64,000 nt of DNA from Ignavibacteriales bacterium (GCA_015709675.1 CP054182.1:2149448-2213447), one strand, 5' to 3'; positions 29,486 to 38,743 are shown, numbered from the stretch's first letter. Program-made: numbers and translations. Notes: generated by a model not told the origin, from the sequence alone.

Positions 29486-30748
29486 ATGGAAGTATATATA
29501 CTGATCGCTGTTCTTCTCGTTTTTGCTTTTGGAGTGCTTCTTTTTAAGCTCCCCGCGGGCGTTTCACTGATGCTTGCCTCAGTCACCGGCACTCTGTTGG
29601 CAGGAGAGGGTATTCCGCTGCGCCATCTGATTGAAGGTTCATTCGGATTCCTTGAGGCAATAATGATCATTGCTACCGCAATGATTTATATGAAAGCCCT
29701 GAGTGCCACAGGGGTGCTGCCGACAATCAGCTACGGTATGATACGGTACTTATACCGCTATCCTGTTGTTCTGATGATTGTTATCATGTTATTTATTATG
29801 TTCCCGGGCATGCTCACCGGACTTTCTTCGGCATGTATTCTTACCACCGGAGCTCTGGTGCTTCCGGCGCTATTGGCAATGGGAATGGACAAAAGAACTG
29901 CCGGCTCGATGGTAGCCATGGGGGCAGTGCTTGGCGAAGTTGCACCCCCTATAAGTATTCCGGTCATGATTATCGGAGGTGGTGTTGATATGCCCTATAT
30001 CGGTTTTACCGGGCCATTGCTTATTGCTACTATGCCCCTTGCTGTTATCTATGCCGTATATTTCCGCTACCGCCATCTGAAGGATTTTAATGTGGAGGAA
30101 GTGCTTGAACGGCTTGAAAAACCGGTTTACTCAGAATACGGATTCCGGTTGTTTGTACCGATTATTCTGGTAATTGGATATATGACTGCTGAGATACTTT
30201 TCCCGGTGGTTATTCCTCACATTGGTGTTCCGCTGGTTTTCATTATCGGCACCATTACAGCAGTCGGGTCAGGAAGGAAATTTAAGTTTCTTGAAATATC
30301 CCGTTCAGCCCTGAGAGACGCAATGCCGGTGATGTCTATTCTAGTCGGAGTAGGAATGTTTCTTCAGGTGCTGACTCTAACGGGAGTCCGCGGAATGGTT
30401 GCGGTGAGCGCACTGCAGCTTCCGGAAGAGATTAAATATCTGATTGCATTGATTATGCCATTCTTCGGTTCTGCTTATGCTTCGGCATCGGTGATCGGAG
30501 TTCCCCTGGTATATGTATTTATCGGCAAGAATTCGATTGTGGTTACCGCCGCTCTGGCTCTTCTGGCTGCTCTTGGTGATCTGATGCCTCCCCCCTCTCT
30601 TCTCTGCGCGTATGCAGGACAGATGGTTGGCGAGAAAAATCATTTCTCGATACTTCGTAAAAGCATTCCGCTCATTATCCTCGGACTTGCTGCTGCAATT
30701 CTGATGATTATTTTCGCGGCTGAAATAGGATCATTTTTAGGACTTTAA
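29486..30748 (+). CDS. TRAP-type large permease-like transporter (DctM family)
   Basis: This 420-aa polytopic inner-membrane protein has about 10-12 hydrophobic helices. Its organisation resembles the TRAP large permease/DctM-like family: glycine- and proline-rich signatures GAVLGEVAPPISIPVMIIGG in the first half and ALGDLMPPPSLLCAYAG in the second look like the two inverted halves of that fold. No small permease (DctQ) or periplasmic binding protein gene is next to it, so it is either an orphan or uses the exported DUF6305-like protein nearby (speculative). It is first in the run leading to PgsB/PgsC/PgsW. Moving glutamate, a polymer fragment or another carboxylate is inference from context. 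Confidence 0.8.
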   Translation: MEVYILIAVLLVFAFGVLLFKLPAGVSLMLASVTGTLLAGEGIPLRHLIEGSFGFLEAIMIIATAMIYMKALSATGVLPTISYGMIRYLYRYPVVLMIVIMLFIMFPGMLTGLSSACILTTGALVLPALLAMGMDKRTAGSMVAMGAVLGEVAPPISIPVMIIGGGVDMPYIGFTGPLLIATMPLAVIYAVYFRYRHLKDFNVEEVLERLEKPVYSEYGFRLFVPIILVIGYMTAEILFPVVIPHIGVPLVFIIGTITAVGSGRKFKFLEISRSALRDAMPVMSILVGVGMFLQVLTLTGVRGMVAVSALQLPEEIKYLIALIMPFFGSAYASASVIGVPLVYVFIGKNSIVVTAALALLAALGDLMPPPSLLCAYAGQMVGEKNHFSILRKSIPLIILGLAAAILMIIFAAEIGSFLGL

Positions 30749-30760
30749 GAGATTTATTGC

Positions 30761-30907
30761 ATGTTATACTGGATATATATAGTTATTCTCGCGGCAATCA
30801 GCTATGCTGCCATAAGAGAACTGTTTGATGAAAAAGACTGGAAAAAGCAGATCGGATACGTAATGGTGCTCATTCCTTTCATCCTCAGGATTCTTCAGGT
30901 AAAATAA
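30761..30907 (+). CDS. 48-aa membrane peptide in poly-gamma-glutamate-type locus
   Basis: An ATG at 30761 encodes 48 residues ending TAA at 30905-30907. It has an N-terminal hydrophobic helix (MLYWIYIVILAAISYAA), a charged middle (RELFDEKDWKKQ) and a second hydrophobic segment (IGYVMVLIPFILRILQ). It sits 12 bp after the permease gene and 1 bp before the M14-like gene, a position that argues for real translation. The size resembles the small PgsE/CapE subunits (about 47-55 aa) of known poly-gamma-glutamate synthases, but I see no sequence evidence of homology, so that link is only a hypothesis. Confidence 0.65.
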   Translation: MLYWIYIVILAAISYAAIRELFDEKDWKKQIGYVMVLIPFILRILQVK

Positions 30908-30908
30908 C

Positions 30909-32027
30909 ATGATGGATAAGCATAAAATACGGGCATTAATCTTTCTTGCAGCCGCCGCAGCAGTAGCCGGATATAGTTCTCTGGAGTTTTACCGCCAGCA
31001 GGAAAAAGAGCCCCTATATCCCTCAGAATACCTTACATCAAAGAGAATGCTGAGTTACTATCATCCGGGAATTCCGGATGCAGCGGATACAGAAGTATAT
31101 ATTTTTGATTCCGGAGTTCCCGGAGCTACTCTGTTTCTTGCGGGGGGAACCCACCCCAATGAACCCGCAGGATACATTGCCGCAGCGGTAATACTTGAAA
31201 ACCTGAAAGCAGAGGCAGGCAGAGTAATACTGATACCCCGTTCAAATATCAGCGCCTTTTCTCATAACGATCCAATGGAAGGGTTTCCCGGCAAATATAC
31301 CCTTCAGACTAATTCCGGAGAACGGGAATTCCGTATCGGCTCCCGGCTTTCCAATCCGCTCCACCAGTGGCCTGATCCCCTGGTGTATATACAATATCCA
31401 TCCGGTCAGAAACTCAGCGGTTTTGAAGCCAGAAATCTGAACCGTACTTTTCCGGGCAGGGAAGGCGGAACCTTTACTGAAGAGATTGCGTTTGGTATTC
31501 TTCAGTTGATAAAAAAAGAACAGGTATCGGTTGCGATTGACCTCCATGAGGCAGCTCCTGAAATTCCGATTATTAACGCGATTGTTTATCACGAAAAGTG
31601 TGAAGAGATGACACTGAATGCAGTCCTTGCTCTGGAGTTTGAAGGCCTCAGTTATTCACCCGAACGTTCTCCGGAAAATTTTCGCGGGCTTACTCATCGT
31701 GAGTGGGGAGATTATTCGGATGCAAATCCCTTTCTGATGGAAACATGCAATCCCATTCAGGGGCGCCTGCGGGGAAAGACTGATGCGGATCTGGTCGTGA
31801 AGGGGGTAAGTGAATTTTATAAGTCAGCAAAGGAAAGCGGTAAACTCCGGATTGAATATGATATAAACGGTGAACCGCTCTGGCGAAGGGTTGCCCGCCA
31901 CACCGAAGGATTTAAAGCGATTATTAATGCATATAATGAAGCGCATCCCGGCAGCATGATACTTGTTTCCGGAATTCCCTCCTATGCAGAACTTGAGGCA
32001 CAGGGTGCCGGTGCATTTTTAAGATAA
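30909..32027 (+). CDS. Membrane-anchored M14 AstE/aspartoacylase-like zinc hydrolase
   Basis: This 372-aa protein has one N-terminal TM/signal-anchor (ALIFLAAAAAVAGYSSLEFY), placing the catalytic domain in the periplasm. The domain shows the M14 succinylglutamate desuccinylase/aspartoacylase zinc signature GGTHPNEPAG (His and Glu ligands), NLNRTFPG (the NxxR substrate motif), IDLHEA with the third zinc ligand His, and a downstream METCNP that may hold the catalytic Glu. Family members cleave N-acyl amino acids or amide-linked glutamate. Between the permease and gamma-glutamyltransferase, a role in trimming gamma-glutamyl chains or an acyl-glutamate is plausible. It starts 1 bp after the 48-aa peptide. 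Confidence 0.82.
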   Translation: MMDKHKIRALIFLAAAAAVAGYSSLEFYRQQEKEPLYPSEYLTSKRMLSYYHPGIPDAADTEVYIFDSGVPGATLFLAGGTHPNEPAGYIAAAVILENLKAEAGRVILIPRSNISAFSHNDPMEGFPGKYTLQTNSGEREFRIGSRLSNPLHQWPDPLVYIQYPSGQKLSGFEARNLNRTFPGREGGTFTEEIAFGILQLIKKEQVSVAIDLHEAAPEIPIINAIVYHEKCEEMTLNAVLALEFEGLSYSPERSPENFRGLTHREWGDYSDANPFLMETCNPIQGRLRGKTDADLVVKGVSEFYKSAKESGKLRIEYDINGEPLWRRVARHTEGFKAIINAYNEAHPGSMILVSGIPSYAELEAQGAGAFLR

Positions 32028-32045
32028 CATACATAAAGGAAAAAA

Positions 32046-32591
32046 ATGAAAAAGTATATATTTTTGATAACCGCGATTCTTCTTGCAGGCACAGCAGTTC
32101 TTCAGGCACAGGATCAGAAATTTAAGACAAAAATTCTGGTTTCTTCAGCAGGCCAGAGTGCTGATACCAAACTGGTCGGCATGGTACTGAAAAAGCTTAA
32201 ACTCAGCACTTCTGAAGTCCTGCTTGCCAAACCTTCAGACCTTACGGGTATTGAGACTCTGATTTTGGTTCCCGGCTTTAGCTCCAAGGGACTCGGAGCC
32301 GCAGGTATCAGCATTGATCAGGAGACTGCACGGGTAAAGGAACTGATTCAGGCAGCAAAGCAGAAAAATATTCCTGTAATCTGCATACACATCGGCGGAA
32401 CGGCCCGCAGAAAAGGGAATTCTGATGAATTTAACAAAATGGTCGCCGATGTTTCCAAATACATCATCGTTGTGAAACAGGGGGATGAAGATAAGTTCTT
32501 TACCAATATCGGTTCCGGCAAAAAGATTCCGGTAAAGGTGGTTGAAAAAATTGCGGAAATATCAGACGAACTGAATAAACTTTTTAATTAA
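32046..32591 (+). CDS. Exported DUF6305-like protein
   Basis: This 181-aa protein has a clear signal peptide (MKKYIFLITAILLAGTAVLQAQ), after which the mature chain has an alternating alpha/beta pattern. Notable segments are ILVSSAGQSADTKLVGMVL, LILVPGFSSKGLGAAGIS, VICIHIGGTARRKGNSDEF and YIIVVKQGDEDKFF. These agree with what I recall of DUF6305, a family of unknown function seen next to PgsB/PgsC/PgsW genes; the assignment is from memory. The mature protein is small and soluble, so a periplasmic binding or accessory role for the polymer or permease is possible. The start has AAAGGAAAAAA upstream. Confidence 0.72.
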   Translation: MKKYIFLITAILLAGTAVLQAQDQKFKTKILVSSAGQSADTKLVGMVLKKLKLSTSEVLLAKPSDLTGIETLILVPGFSSKGLGAAGISIDQETARVKELIQAAKQKNIPVICIHIGGTARRKGNSDEFNKMVADVSKYIIVVKQGDEDKFFTNIGSGKKIPVKVVEKIAEISDELNKLFN

Positions 32592-32617
32592 TGATTTAAC
32601 CGGGAAGCGGTACCGTC

Positions 32618-34531
32618 ATGAAACAACTGAAATTTTATCAGTATAAGTATATACGAACATTCCTTCTTCTGCTTGTCTTTTCCATGCCCTTCCTGGCAGG
32701 GGGATGGTCTTCGGCTGAAGATACAGGCGTATCCAATAAAAGCAGCCAGGGTGTGGTTGCAACTGCCCATCCTCTTGCTACGGCAGCCGGGGTGGAAATG
32801 CTGCAAAAAGGGGGAAACGCCATTGATGCTGCAGTTGCCGCTGCATTCGCAATTGGTGTGGTTGAACCTGACGGCTCTGGTATTGGAGGCGGAGGCGGTA
32901 TGGTTATCCGGCTTGCAAAAGAGAATAAGGTGATATTTATTAATTATTACCAGAGCGCGTCCTGGAGTATAGATCAGCTGAATTATAACTTTGTTGAAGA
33001 CCGGAAATCAGCAAAGGCTATTCTTGTCCCCGGTACGGTTGCAGGACTTACTAAAGCACATGAACTGTACGGATCACTGCCGCTGAGTGAAATTCTCGCT
33101 CCGGCTGTCCGTTATGCTGAAGAAGGGTTTGAAATTGACGCAACGCTCGGTTCTCTCATTCTGGATAACACTGAGGACCTTAGCAGATATTCATCCACGG
33201 CGGCAATATATACCAGCGAAGGATTCCCCAGAATGGAAGGGGAACTGCTGGTACAGAAGGATCTTGGATATACCCTGAGAAAAATCAGTGAGAAAGGCCG
33301 TGATGGATTTTATAAGGGCGAGATAGCAGAAACCATGGTGCGTGAGATCAGGGAAGCAGGGGGAATGCTTACTATGGAAGATCTGGAACGCTATGATGCC
33401 AGGGTTGAGCCGGCGGTAAAAGGAACGTACCGGGGCTATGATATATATGCGGCAGGCCTTCCGCAGTCCGGGGCTTCCATCATCCAGTCTCTGAATATGC
33501 TGGAATTCCGTAATCTGGCTTCGCTTGGACATTACAGCGTTTCAACAGAATCCGCTCACTTTCTTGCTGAAATATTCAGGAGAGTGTATGCAGACCGCAC
33601 TGCCTACATGGCTGATCCTCGGTATTCATTCACACCCCTTCTGGGCTTAATATCAAAGGACTATGCCCGTACCCGCTACCTGGATATTGATATGAATGCA
33701 TCCAATCCTCCGGAATATAGAAAAACAAAGGAGGGGAACCCTGTTCCCTACAATACCGGCAGCAAAACGACAAACAACGATATCCCGCCTGTAACAAATG
33801 ACGGCAAAGTATTTACCGATGATCCTGATGACGAGGGTACTTCTCAGCGTGACGGATGGGGAGATGATCAGTTTGATTCATGGGGAAAAAAGAAAAAAGG
33901 AAATCAGAAGAAAGACAATAAAAAGAACACAAAAAAGGAAACTGATTCAACCAGCAAGGATTTAGATACCGAGTATGACGGTCATACAACTCATCTCTCT
34001 GTTATAGACAGGGAAGGCAACATGGTTTCACTGACGCAGACTCTTGGGACATTCTTTGGTTCATTTTTTACAACTGCGGGTGTTCTGTATAATTCCTCAA
34101 TGTCAAATTACTCAGAGACCATGAAACTTAACAGTGTTGAGCCGGGGAAACAGCCGCGCAGTTCCATCTCTCCGCTGATTGTTCTGAAGGATAATAAACC
34201 CTTCCTGATTGCAGGATCGCCCGGAGCCGGAAGAATTATCACGACAGTGGTTCAGCTCGTTTCTAACGTAATTGATTTCAAAATGGATGCAGAAGCAGCA
34301 AATGATGCTCCAAGATTATTCCTGCAGAAAAATGATGATTTTCTCAGGATGGAAAAACGGTTCACTGAAGAAGTTAAAGAAGGACTTAAGCAGAAAGGAC
34401 ACAAACTCAGAATCTATGGTGATTATGATCTCTTCTTCGGAGGAGCATCCCTTATTACCATTGATCCGGTAACAGGAGTAGCTACCGGCTCTGCTGATCC
34501 GAGACGCGGAGGCAATGCGATAGGTTTGTAA
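32618..34531 (+). CDS. ggt: Gamma-glutamyltransferase, exported
   Basis: This 637-aa protein has a signal peptide (FLLLLVFSMPFLAGGWSSA), giving a periplasmic location. Family marks: GVVATAHPLATAAGVEMLQ and GGNAIDAAVAAAFA near the N-terminus, GIGGGGGMVI, VPGTVAGL, the autocleavage and catalytic Thr457 in GHTTHLSVIDREGN, and SPGAGRI with the oxyanion region. It should self-cleave before Thr457 into large and small subunits and then hydrolyse or transfer gamma-glutamyl groups. Just upstream of the cleavage site is an unusual Asp/Gly then Lys-rich linker (~residues 400-450, with KKKKGNQKKDNKKNTKKE), absent from standard enzymes of ~570 aa. In this operon it may cleave or anchor poly-gamma-glutamate as CapD does in Bacillus anthracis (family knowledge plus inference). 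Confidence 0.93.
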   Translation: MKQLKFYQYKYIRTFLLLLVFSMPFLAGGWSSAEDTGVSNKSSQGVVATAHPLATAAGVEMLQKGGNAIDAAVAAAFAIGVVEPDGSGIGGGGGMVIRLAKENKVIFINYYQSASWSIDQLNYNFVEDRKSAKAILVPGTVAGLTKAHELYGSLPLSEILAPAVRYAEEGFEIDATLGSLILDNTEDLSRYSSTAAIYTSEGFPRMEGELLVQKDLGYTLRKISEKGRDGFYKGEIAETMVREIREAGGMLTMEDLERYDARVEPAVKGTYRGYDIYAAGLPQSGASIIQSLNMLEFRNLASLGHYSVSTESAHFLAEIFRRVYADRTAYMADPRYSFTPLLGLISKDYARTRYLDIDMNASNPPEYRKTKEGNPVPYNTGSKTTNNDIPPVTNDGKVFTDDPDDEGTSQRDGWGDDQFDSWGKKKKGNQKKDNKKNTKKETDSTSKDLDTEYDGHTTHLSVIDREGNMVSLTQTLGTFFGSFFTTAGVLYNSSMSNYSETMKLNSVEPGKQPRSSISPLIVLKDNKPFLIAGSPGAGRIITTVVQLVSNVIDFKMDAEAANDAPRLFLQKNDDFLRMEKRFTEEVKEGLKQKGHKLRIYGDYDLFFGGASLITIDPVTGVATGSADPRRGGNAIGL

Positions 34532-34554
34532 AACCTGCGTATATTTCCGCAGCT

Positions 34555-35697
34555 ATGGAAATAAATCTTCTATTTTTATACACCGCAGGGACACTTATAG
34601 TGTCCCTGTGTTATTTTATTACAGAACAGCTGCTTCTGAAACGAGCTTACAGGAAAGTACCTGTCAGAATCCTGGTGACGGGTACACGCGGAAAATCTAC
34701 TGTAACAGAATTGACTGCTCTCTTACTGCGTTCTCTCAGGAAAGTTCAGGGTAAAATAACGGGTGTTAAACCGGCACTTATTGATGAATATGGGAAAAAG
34801 TTTCTGATAAGAAGAAGGGGCGTCAGAATTCAGGAACAATTCCGTTTATTGATAAAAGCATCGTTTAAGGGATATGATGCGGTGGTTTTTGAGACTATGG
34901 CTGTCCATCCGGATTTACTCAAAACTGAAATTACCTGGCTGAACCCCACCCATCTTGTCATTACAAATATTCGTGACGATCACCGTGAGGCACTTGGGGG
35001 TACACGTGAGGAACAAATGCATAGGTTTATTAAAGCGCTGCCCGAGGTCCCCTGCATTATTACCGCAGATGAATTTGTATATACTGAGATAAAGAAAACC
35101 AGAAAACCTGACGATAACACCATCCTCTGTATCTCACCGGCAGCAGGAAGTTATACTTCTAATGCTCTGCTTGCATGCAGGACAGCTGAACTGGCCTCCG
35201 GAAAATCCTTTAACCCGGAAGAGATTGAATCATTTATTCCGCAGCCGGTACTCGTTCAGGGGGCTAACAGAGATGGAGAATTTTCCTGGGTAATAGATGG
35301 TCTGAGCATCAACGATACTGATACGGCAGATATAGTATTGGAGCAGGCGCTTTCCTTCCCAGCAGAATCCGGAGCGGTGTCATTGCTTATTAATACGAGA
35401 AATGACCGCCCGCTCAGGACTAAACAGTTTCTGGACTGGGCTGTCAAAAGAAAAAATATACACCATATTTATCTTTCCGGAGATCACATCCCCTTTGCAC
35501 TGAGATACCTAAGGAACTTGAAATCCGAGATACCTGGAAATTCTTTGCCAGATATTTCTGATAGTGCCGGAGCGTCTGTGTTCCTGCATTCTTTGAAAAA
35601 AGGAGAACTGCTTTTTATGACTGGTAATATTCATGGAACAGGCTTTTTACTCAGGGAAGCTCTGGAAAAAATCATATTGCAGAAGGAATCAGTTTGA
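34555..35697 (+). CDS. pgsB: Poly-gamma-glutamate synthase subunit PgsB/CapB
   Basis: This 380-aa protein has an N-terminal TM helix (LLFLYTAGTLIVSLCYFIT) followed by a Mur-ligase-like ATPase domain. The P-loop GTRGKST is at residues 43-49, and VFETMAVHPD and THLVITNIRDDHREALG match the PgsB/CapB Mur-ligase core. The length is close to the ~390 residues of Bacillus PgsB. PgsB and PgsC together form the ATP-dependent amide ligase that polymerises glutamate through its gamma-carboxyl at the membrane. The stop overlaps the next start (TTGA), so the two subunits are translationally coupled. ATG 34555 is taken as start; no strong ribosome site is visible. Confidence 0.93.
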   Translation: MEINLLFLYTAGTLIVSLCYFITEQLLLKRAYRKVPVRILVTGTRGKSTVTELTALLLRSLRKVQGKITGVKPALIDEYGKKFLIRRRGVRIQEQFRLLIKASFKGYDAVVFETMAVHPDLLKTEITWLNPTHLVITNIRDDHREALGGTREEQMHRFIKALPEVPCIITADEFVYTEIKKTRKPDDNTILCISPAAGSYTSNALLACRTAELASGKSFNPEEIESFIPQPVLVQGANRDGEFSWVIDGLSINDTDTADIVLEQALSFPAESGAVSLLINTRNDRPLRTKQFLDWAVKRKNIHHIYLSGDHIPFALRYLRNLKSEIPGNSLPDISDSAGASVFLHSLKKGELLFMTGNIHGTGFLLREALEKIILQKESV

Positions 35698-36122
35698 TAA
35701 CGGAAGCCCTGTTGATAGGACTGGTTGCAGGTTTTATCTGCTACGAATTGTTTGATGTATCGCCCGGCGGTATTGTAAGCCCGGGCTATCTTGCTCTTTT
35801 TATAAGTGAACCTCTCCGGCTGGGTACAACTGTTCTGATTGCACTCATAGTTTGGATGCTGATAGAAGTTCTTTCAAAGCACCTGATTCTCTATGGGAAG
35901 AGAAAATTTTTCCTTGCGCTTCTGACAGGATTCCTGCTGAAGATGTTGTCAGAGCAGGTGATCATGCCGGGATTCGAACTGCAGACGGGCCTGATGTCAA
36001 TCGGATATATCATTCCCGGGTTGATAGCAAGCGAAATGTCCCGGCAGAAACCGGTTCCGACACTGCTTGCCCTGGGAATCGTCACATTATTCACTGCATT
36101 GGTAATCCTGATCATCAGGTGA
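35694..36122 (+). CDS. pgsC: Poly-gamma-glutamate synthase membrane subunit PgsC/CapC
   Basis: This 142-aa protein is almost entirely hydrophobic, with about 4-5 TM helices, and contains GLVAGFICYELFDVSPGGIV and GYLALFI, characteristic of PgsC/CapC (149 aa in Bacillus). The start is TTG at 35694, within the TTGA overlap with the pgsB stop. The 3' end overlaps the pgsW start by four bases (GTGA). Such tight overlaps on both sides imply stoichiometric production of the complex. PgsC partners PgsB in the ligase and probably forms the membrane path of the growing polymer. Confidence 0.93.
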   Translation: MITEALLIGLVAGFICYELFDVSPGGIVSPGYLALFISEPLRLGTTVLIALIVWMLIEVLSKHLILYGKRKFFLALLTGFLLKMLSEQVIMPGFELQTGLMSIGYIIPGLIASEMSRQKPVPTLLALGIVTLFTALVILIIR

Positions 36123-37174
36123 AAAAAGACACTATCCTTCGTCTCTCATTTCTCTTTGCAGCTTCGCTGACAGTGTACCTGATAGTATTATTTTCGGCAG
36201 AAAAGGGAGAGGCTGATGAATATTCGGAGGGAATGCTCAGAGCAGAAGTTTTAAGCAGAAGGTGGCTTACTTCTGCTGATAGCCTCGCCCGTGCGGTGCG
36301 AGGCAGAGACACCTATCCTGTTTATCAGGAATTTGGCGGTCTGATCGGACCTGAGTATTCAGAGATAACAACGACGACGGGAACGTTGGATGCAAAGATA
36401 ACTTCACTTAACCCATGCTTTGCTGCTCTGATATATAAGTGGCTAAAAGAGGCAGAAATTGATTCATCATCCGCTATTACACTGCAGATATCAGGGTCAT
36501 TTCCAGCTCTTGCGATATCTGCTCTTGCTGCATTACAGGTATCGGGTGCACGAGTTTCGGTGATGAGTTCAATCGGAGCATCGATGTATGGTGCGAATGA
36601 TACATTGTTCCCATGGCCGGCAATTGAAAAACATCTTACTGAAGAGTGCGGACTTTTATACAAATCATCCATTATGACTTCGGGCGGAGATGACGAAAGG
36701 GGAGAGGGTATTCCGTTTGCGGATACTTCAATATTTTTTCGTCTCGCTGAGCGGCATGGTTTTAGATTATATATCCCTGAGGATCTGAATGCAGTATTAT
36801 CCGCAAAGCTTGACCTGATCAGAAAATCCGGAAGCAAGATGTATATTAATATCGGGGGAAGCCATTCGGCTCTTGGGAACTGCAGTCATATATTGCAGGT
36901 CAGGCCTGGTTTTCACAGACAGTTACAGAGCTGCAAAGATCCTTTGCGGGGGCTTCTCTTCAGAGCGTCTGAGGAAGGGCTGCCGGTTATCCATCTGCTG
37001 AACATCCGCGAGCTTGCATTGCAATACGGATTTCCCATTGCTCCTTCTGAATTCAACAAAAAACCGGATAAACTTATTGCCCCTGCGGAGTATCCAAAGC
37101 TTTATATATACGCAGGAATTGTAATGATAACACTGCTCGCCTATGCACTGAGGATTAAGAAATTGAATCGGTGA
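36119..37174 (+). CDS. pgsW: Poly-gamma-glutamate system protein PgsW
   Basis: This 351-aa protein is read from GTG 36119, overlapping the pgsC stop by 4 nt; the frame extends further upstream, but only inside pgsC. It has an N-terminal TM anchor (LSFLFAASLTVYLIVLFSA), a long periplasmic domain and a C-terminal TM helix (LYIYAGIVMITLLAYAL). The domain contains EITTTTGTLDAKITSLNP and SGSFPALAISALAALQVSG. The context and topology fit the PgsW family (poly-gamma-glutamate system protein), whose biochemical role is unknown. It closes the operon; no hairpin terminator is evident just after it. PgsA/CapA is not seen here or elsewhere in the window. Confidence 0.85.
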   Translation: MKKDTILRLSFLFAASLTVYLIVLFSAEKGEADEYSEGMLRAEVLSRRWLTSADSLARAVRGRDTYPVYQEFGGLIGPEYSEITTTTGTLDAKITSLNPCFAALIYKWLKEAEIDSSSAITLQISGSFPALAISALAALQVSGARVSVMSSIGASMYGANDTLFPWPAIEKHLTEECGLLYKSSIMTSGGDDERGEGIPFADTSIFFRLAERHGFRLYIPEDLNAVLSAKLDLIRKSGSKMYINIGGSHSALGNCSHILQVRPGFHRQLQSCKDPLRGLLFRASEEGLPVIHLLNIRELALQYGFPIAPSEFNKKPDKLIAPAEYPKLYIYAGIVMITLLAYALRIKKLNR

Positions 37175-37739
37175 ATTTGATTTTTCGTGATCAGTCCATA
37201 AATCTCTTGACAAGTTTTACGAGAGGGAACCGTAATAAAAAGCGTATTTAAACCCGGGAAATCTGATGGGATTTTTTAAACCCGGAAATATCATAAATTT
37301 AAGTAGTTTTTCGAAAGAGTACTACTATTCAAAAAATGCACTTTTTACTGTAGCATGCAGTTCAAAATCAGGCGGCCAATGGTAAGGATTGCTCTTCATA
37401 TATGAACTGATTGCAGGCAGGAGATTACCTTTGATCATTAAGAAACAATTCTTATACAATCAGAATCAGACCCGGGATTTTCTCCAGTGAGTGTGGTTCT
37501 AAGATTTAGATAGAATATCAGACTTTACAGCAACTGTTCAACATACGGTTTTTCATATGAAAACGTCATGTGAGTAATTTCTGGATGAATGGAAGTAGAT
37601 TAGGAGATTACCTCTACCGATTTTTTGCATATTCAGTATGAAGTAGAATAATGAAATAATTCTCTCACAACAGAAATAAATACTTGGTAGATATCTTTAC
37701 CAAAGATAACACTGATGTAGGTCAGTACCATTCCGTAAT
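37175..37739. other. Non-coding, degenerate gap after the pgs operon
   Basis: No intact gene is visible. A short direct repeat, TAAACCCGGGAAAT (37249-37262) and TAAACCCGGAAAT (37277-37289), lies near the start. The remainder is AT-rich with stops in all frames and is probably the decayed 5' part of the transposase remnant that follows, although I could not align it convincingly to a transposase N-terminus. Confidence 0.4.
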
Positions 37740-38710
37740 GATATGACACACTGTAAGGAAGTACAAAAGGATATTATCCAAGAATACGAGGTCGTCCATT
37801 TGAGAATACGTTGAATACTTTTATTATAGAGGCAAAATCTATTAATAATGAATGGTTACGTTCCGGCAACAAATATTTATGCAATAATGTGATTGATTAT
37901 CTGAAGGAGACATTTGTCATTATGGGGAAAACTAAAGTTAGTCTACTCAGAGCAGACAGTGGTTTTTTTTGGGGGGCAATGCCTGGAATACTATGAATCA
38001 AATGGGCGTCTCCATATCATCGCAGCCAGATTTTATGCCTTCCTGAAGAAAATACGGCTGGCCAACAGACAATGGATACCCTAAAGTAAGGGTCTTAGGG
38101 TAACAGAATTTGAGTAAAAAGCCGGAACCTGGACTTATGCACAATGGTGCATTGCAGTCAGAAAGGATATTGACTTATATCTCAATGCTTCAGTGTATTA
38201 GCTTCCATCATTTTTTCGAATAAAAGGATCAATAAAAACCTGCCGTTTTAGCGTAGTGTTTACAAGTTTGGATCTGCCAGCGTCGCAGGTGTGGAATCTG
38301 TATTGCAGTCTATCTGATGCTGAGAAAAGAATCAAGGAGTTGAAATATGATTTTACTATTACGGGATTCTCATCAGAAGATTTTTATGCAACAGAAGCCA
38401 CTTTCCGTTTTGCCTTACTCTTCAATGATATTTTTGTCATCATTCGTCTTGTTGCCCTGGGTGACAGGAAAGCCCGCAGGATAGCAAAACTCTGACTTTA
38501 ATGCATTCCATTAAAGAATTGAGTCAAAACAGAACTATAAAACTAGCTGTTCCGCAGAAAAAACGAGGTTGGATTGATATCTTATTCAACACCTTGCTGA
38601 TTATCAGCCTCAAATTTAAACTGCTTTTCACGATTCGGGTTAATCAGCTTTTTCTTGAAGTACTCGCTGTAAAAGATAGCTCTTTTTTCCATGTTTTGTC
38701 CTTTCTGTGA
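37740..38710 (+). pseudogene. Decayed IS1380-family transposase
   Basis: Three frames in succession carry pieces of an IS1380-type DDE transposase. Segment 1 (to 37996) reads KGYYPRIRGRP, then NEWLRSGNK and LLRADSGFF, the catalytic-Asp region. Segment 2 is read after a frameshift at the T8/G6 run (37963-37976): CLEYYESNGRLHIIAARFYA, then RVTEFE and AVRKDI with internal stops. Segment 3 (from 38256): LPASQVWNLYCSLSDAEKRI, KELKYDF and FYATEATFRF, then after another stop a basic C-terminal tail to 38710. In-frame stops at 37754 and in segments 2-3 make it inactive. Terminal inverted repeats were not identified. It marks an old insertion between the pgs operon and tRNA-Ala. Confidence 0.85.
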
Positions 38711-38743
38711 TTATTTTGGTGTCAACCTATTTCAGGACGGTAC

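Noticed and set aside
35852-36118. N-terminal extension of pgsW
   Set aside because: This part lies entirely within pgsC in another frame; GTG 36119 gives a proper membrane anchor and a 4-nt overlap.
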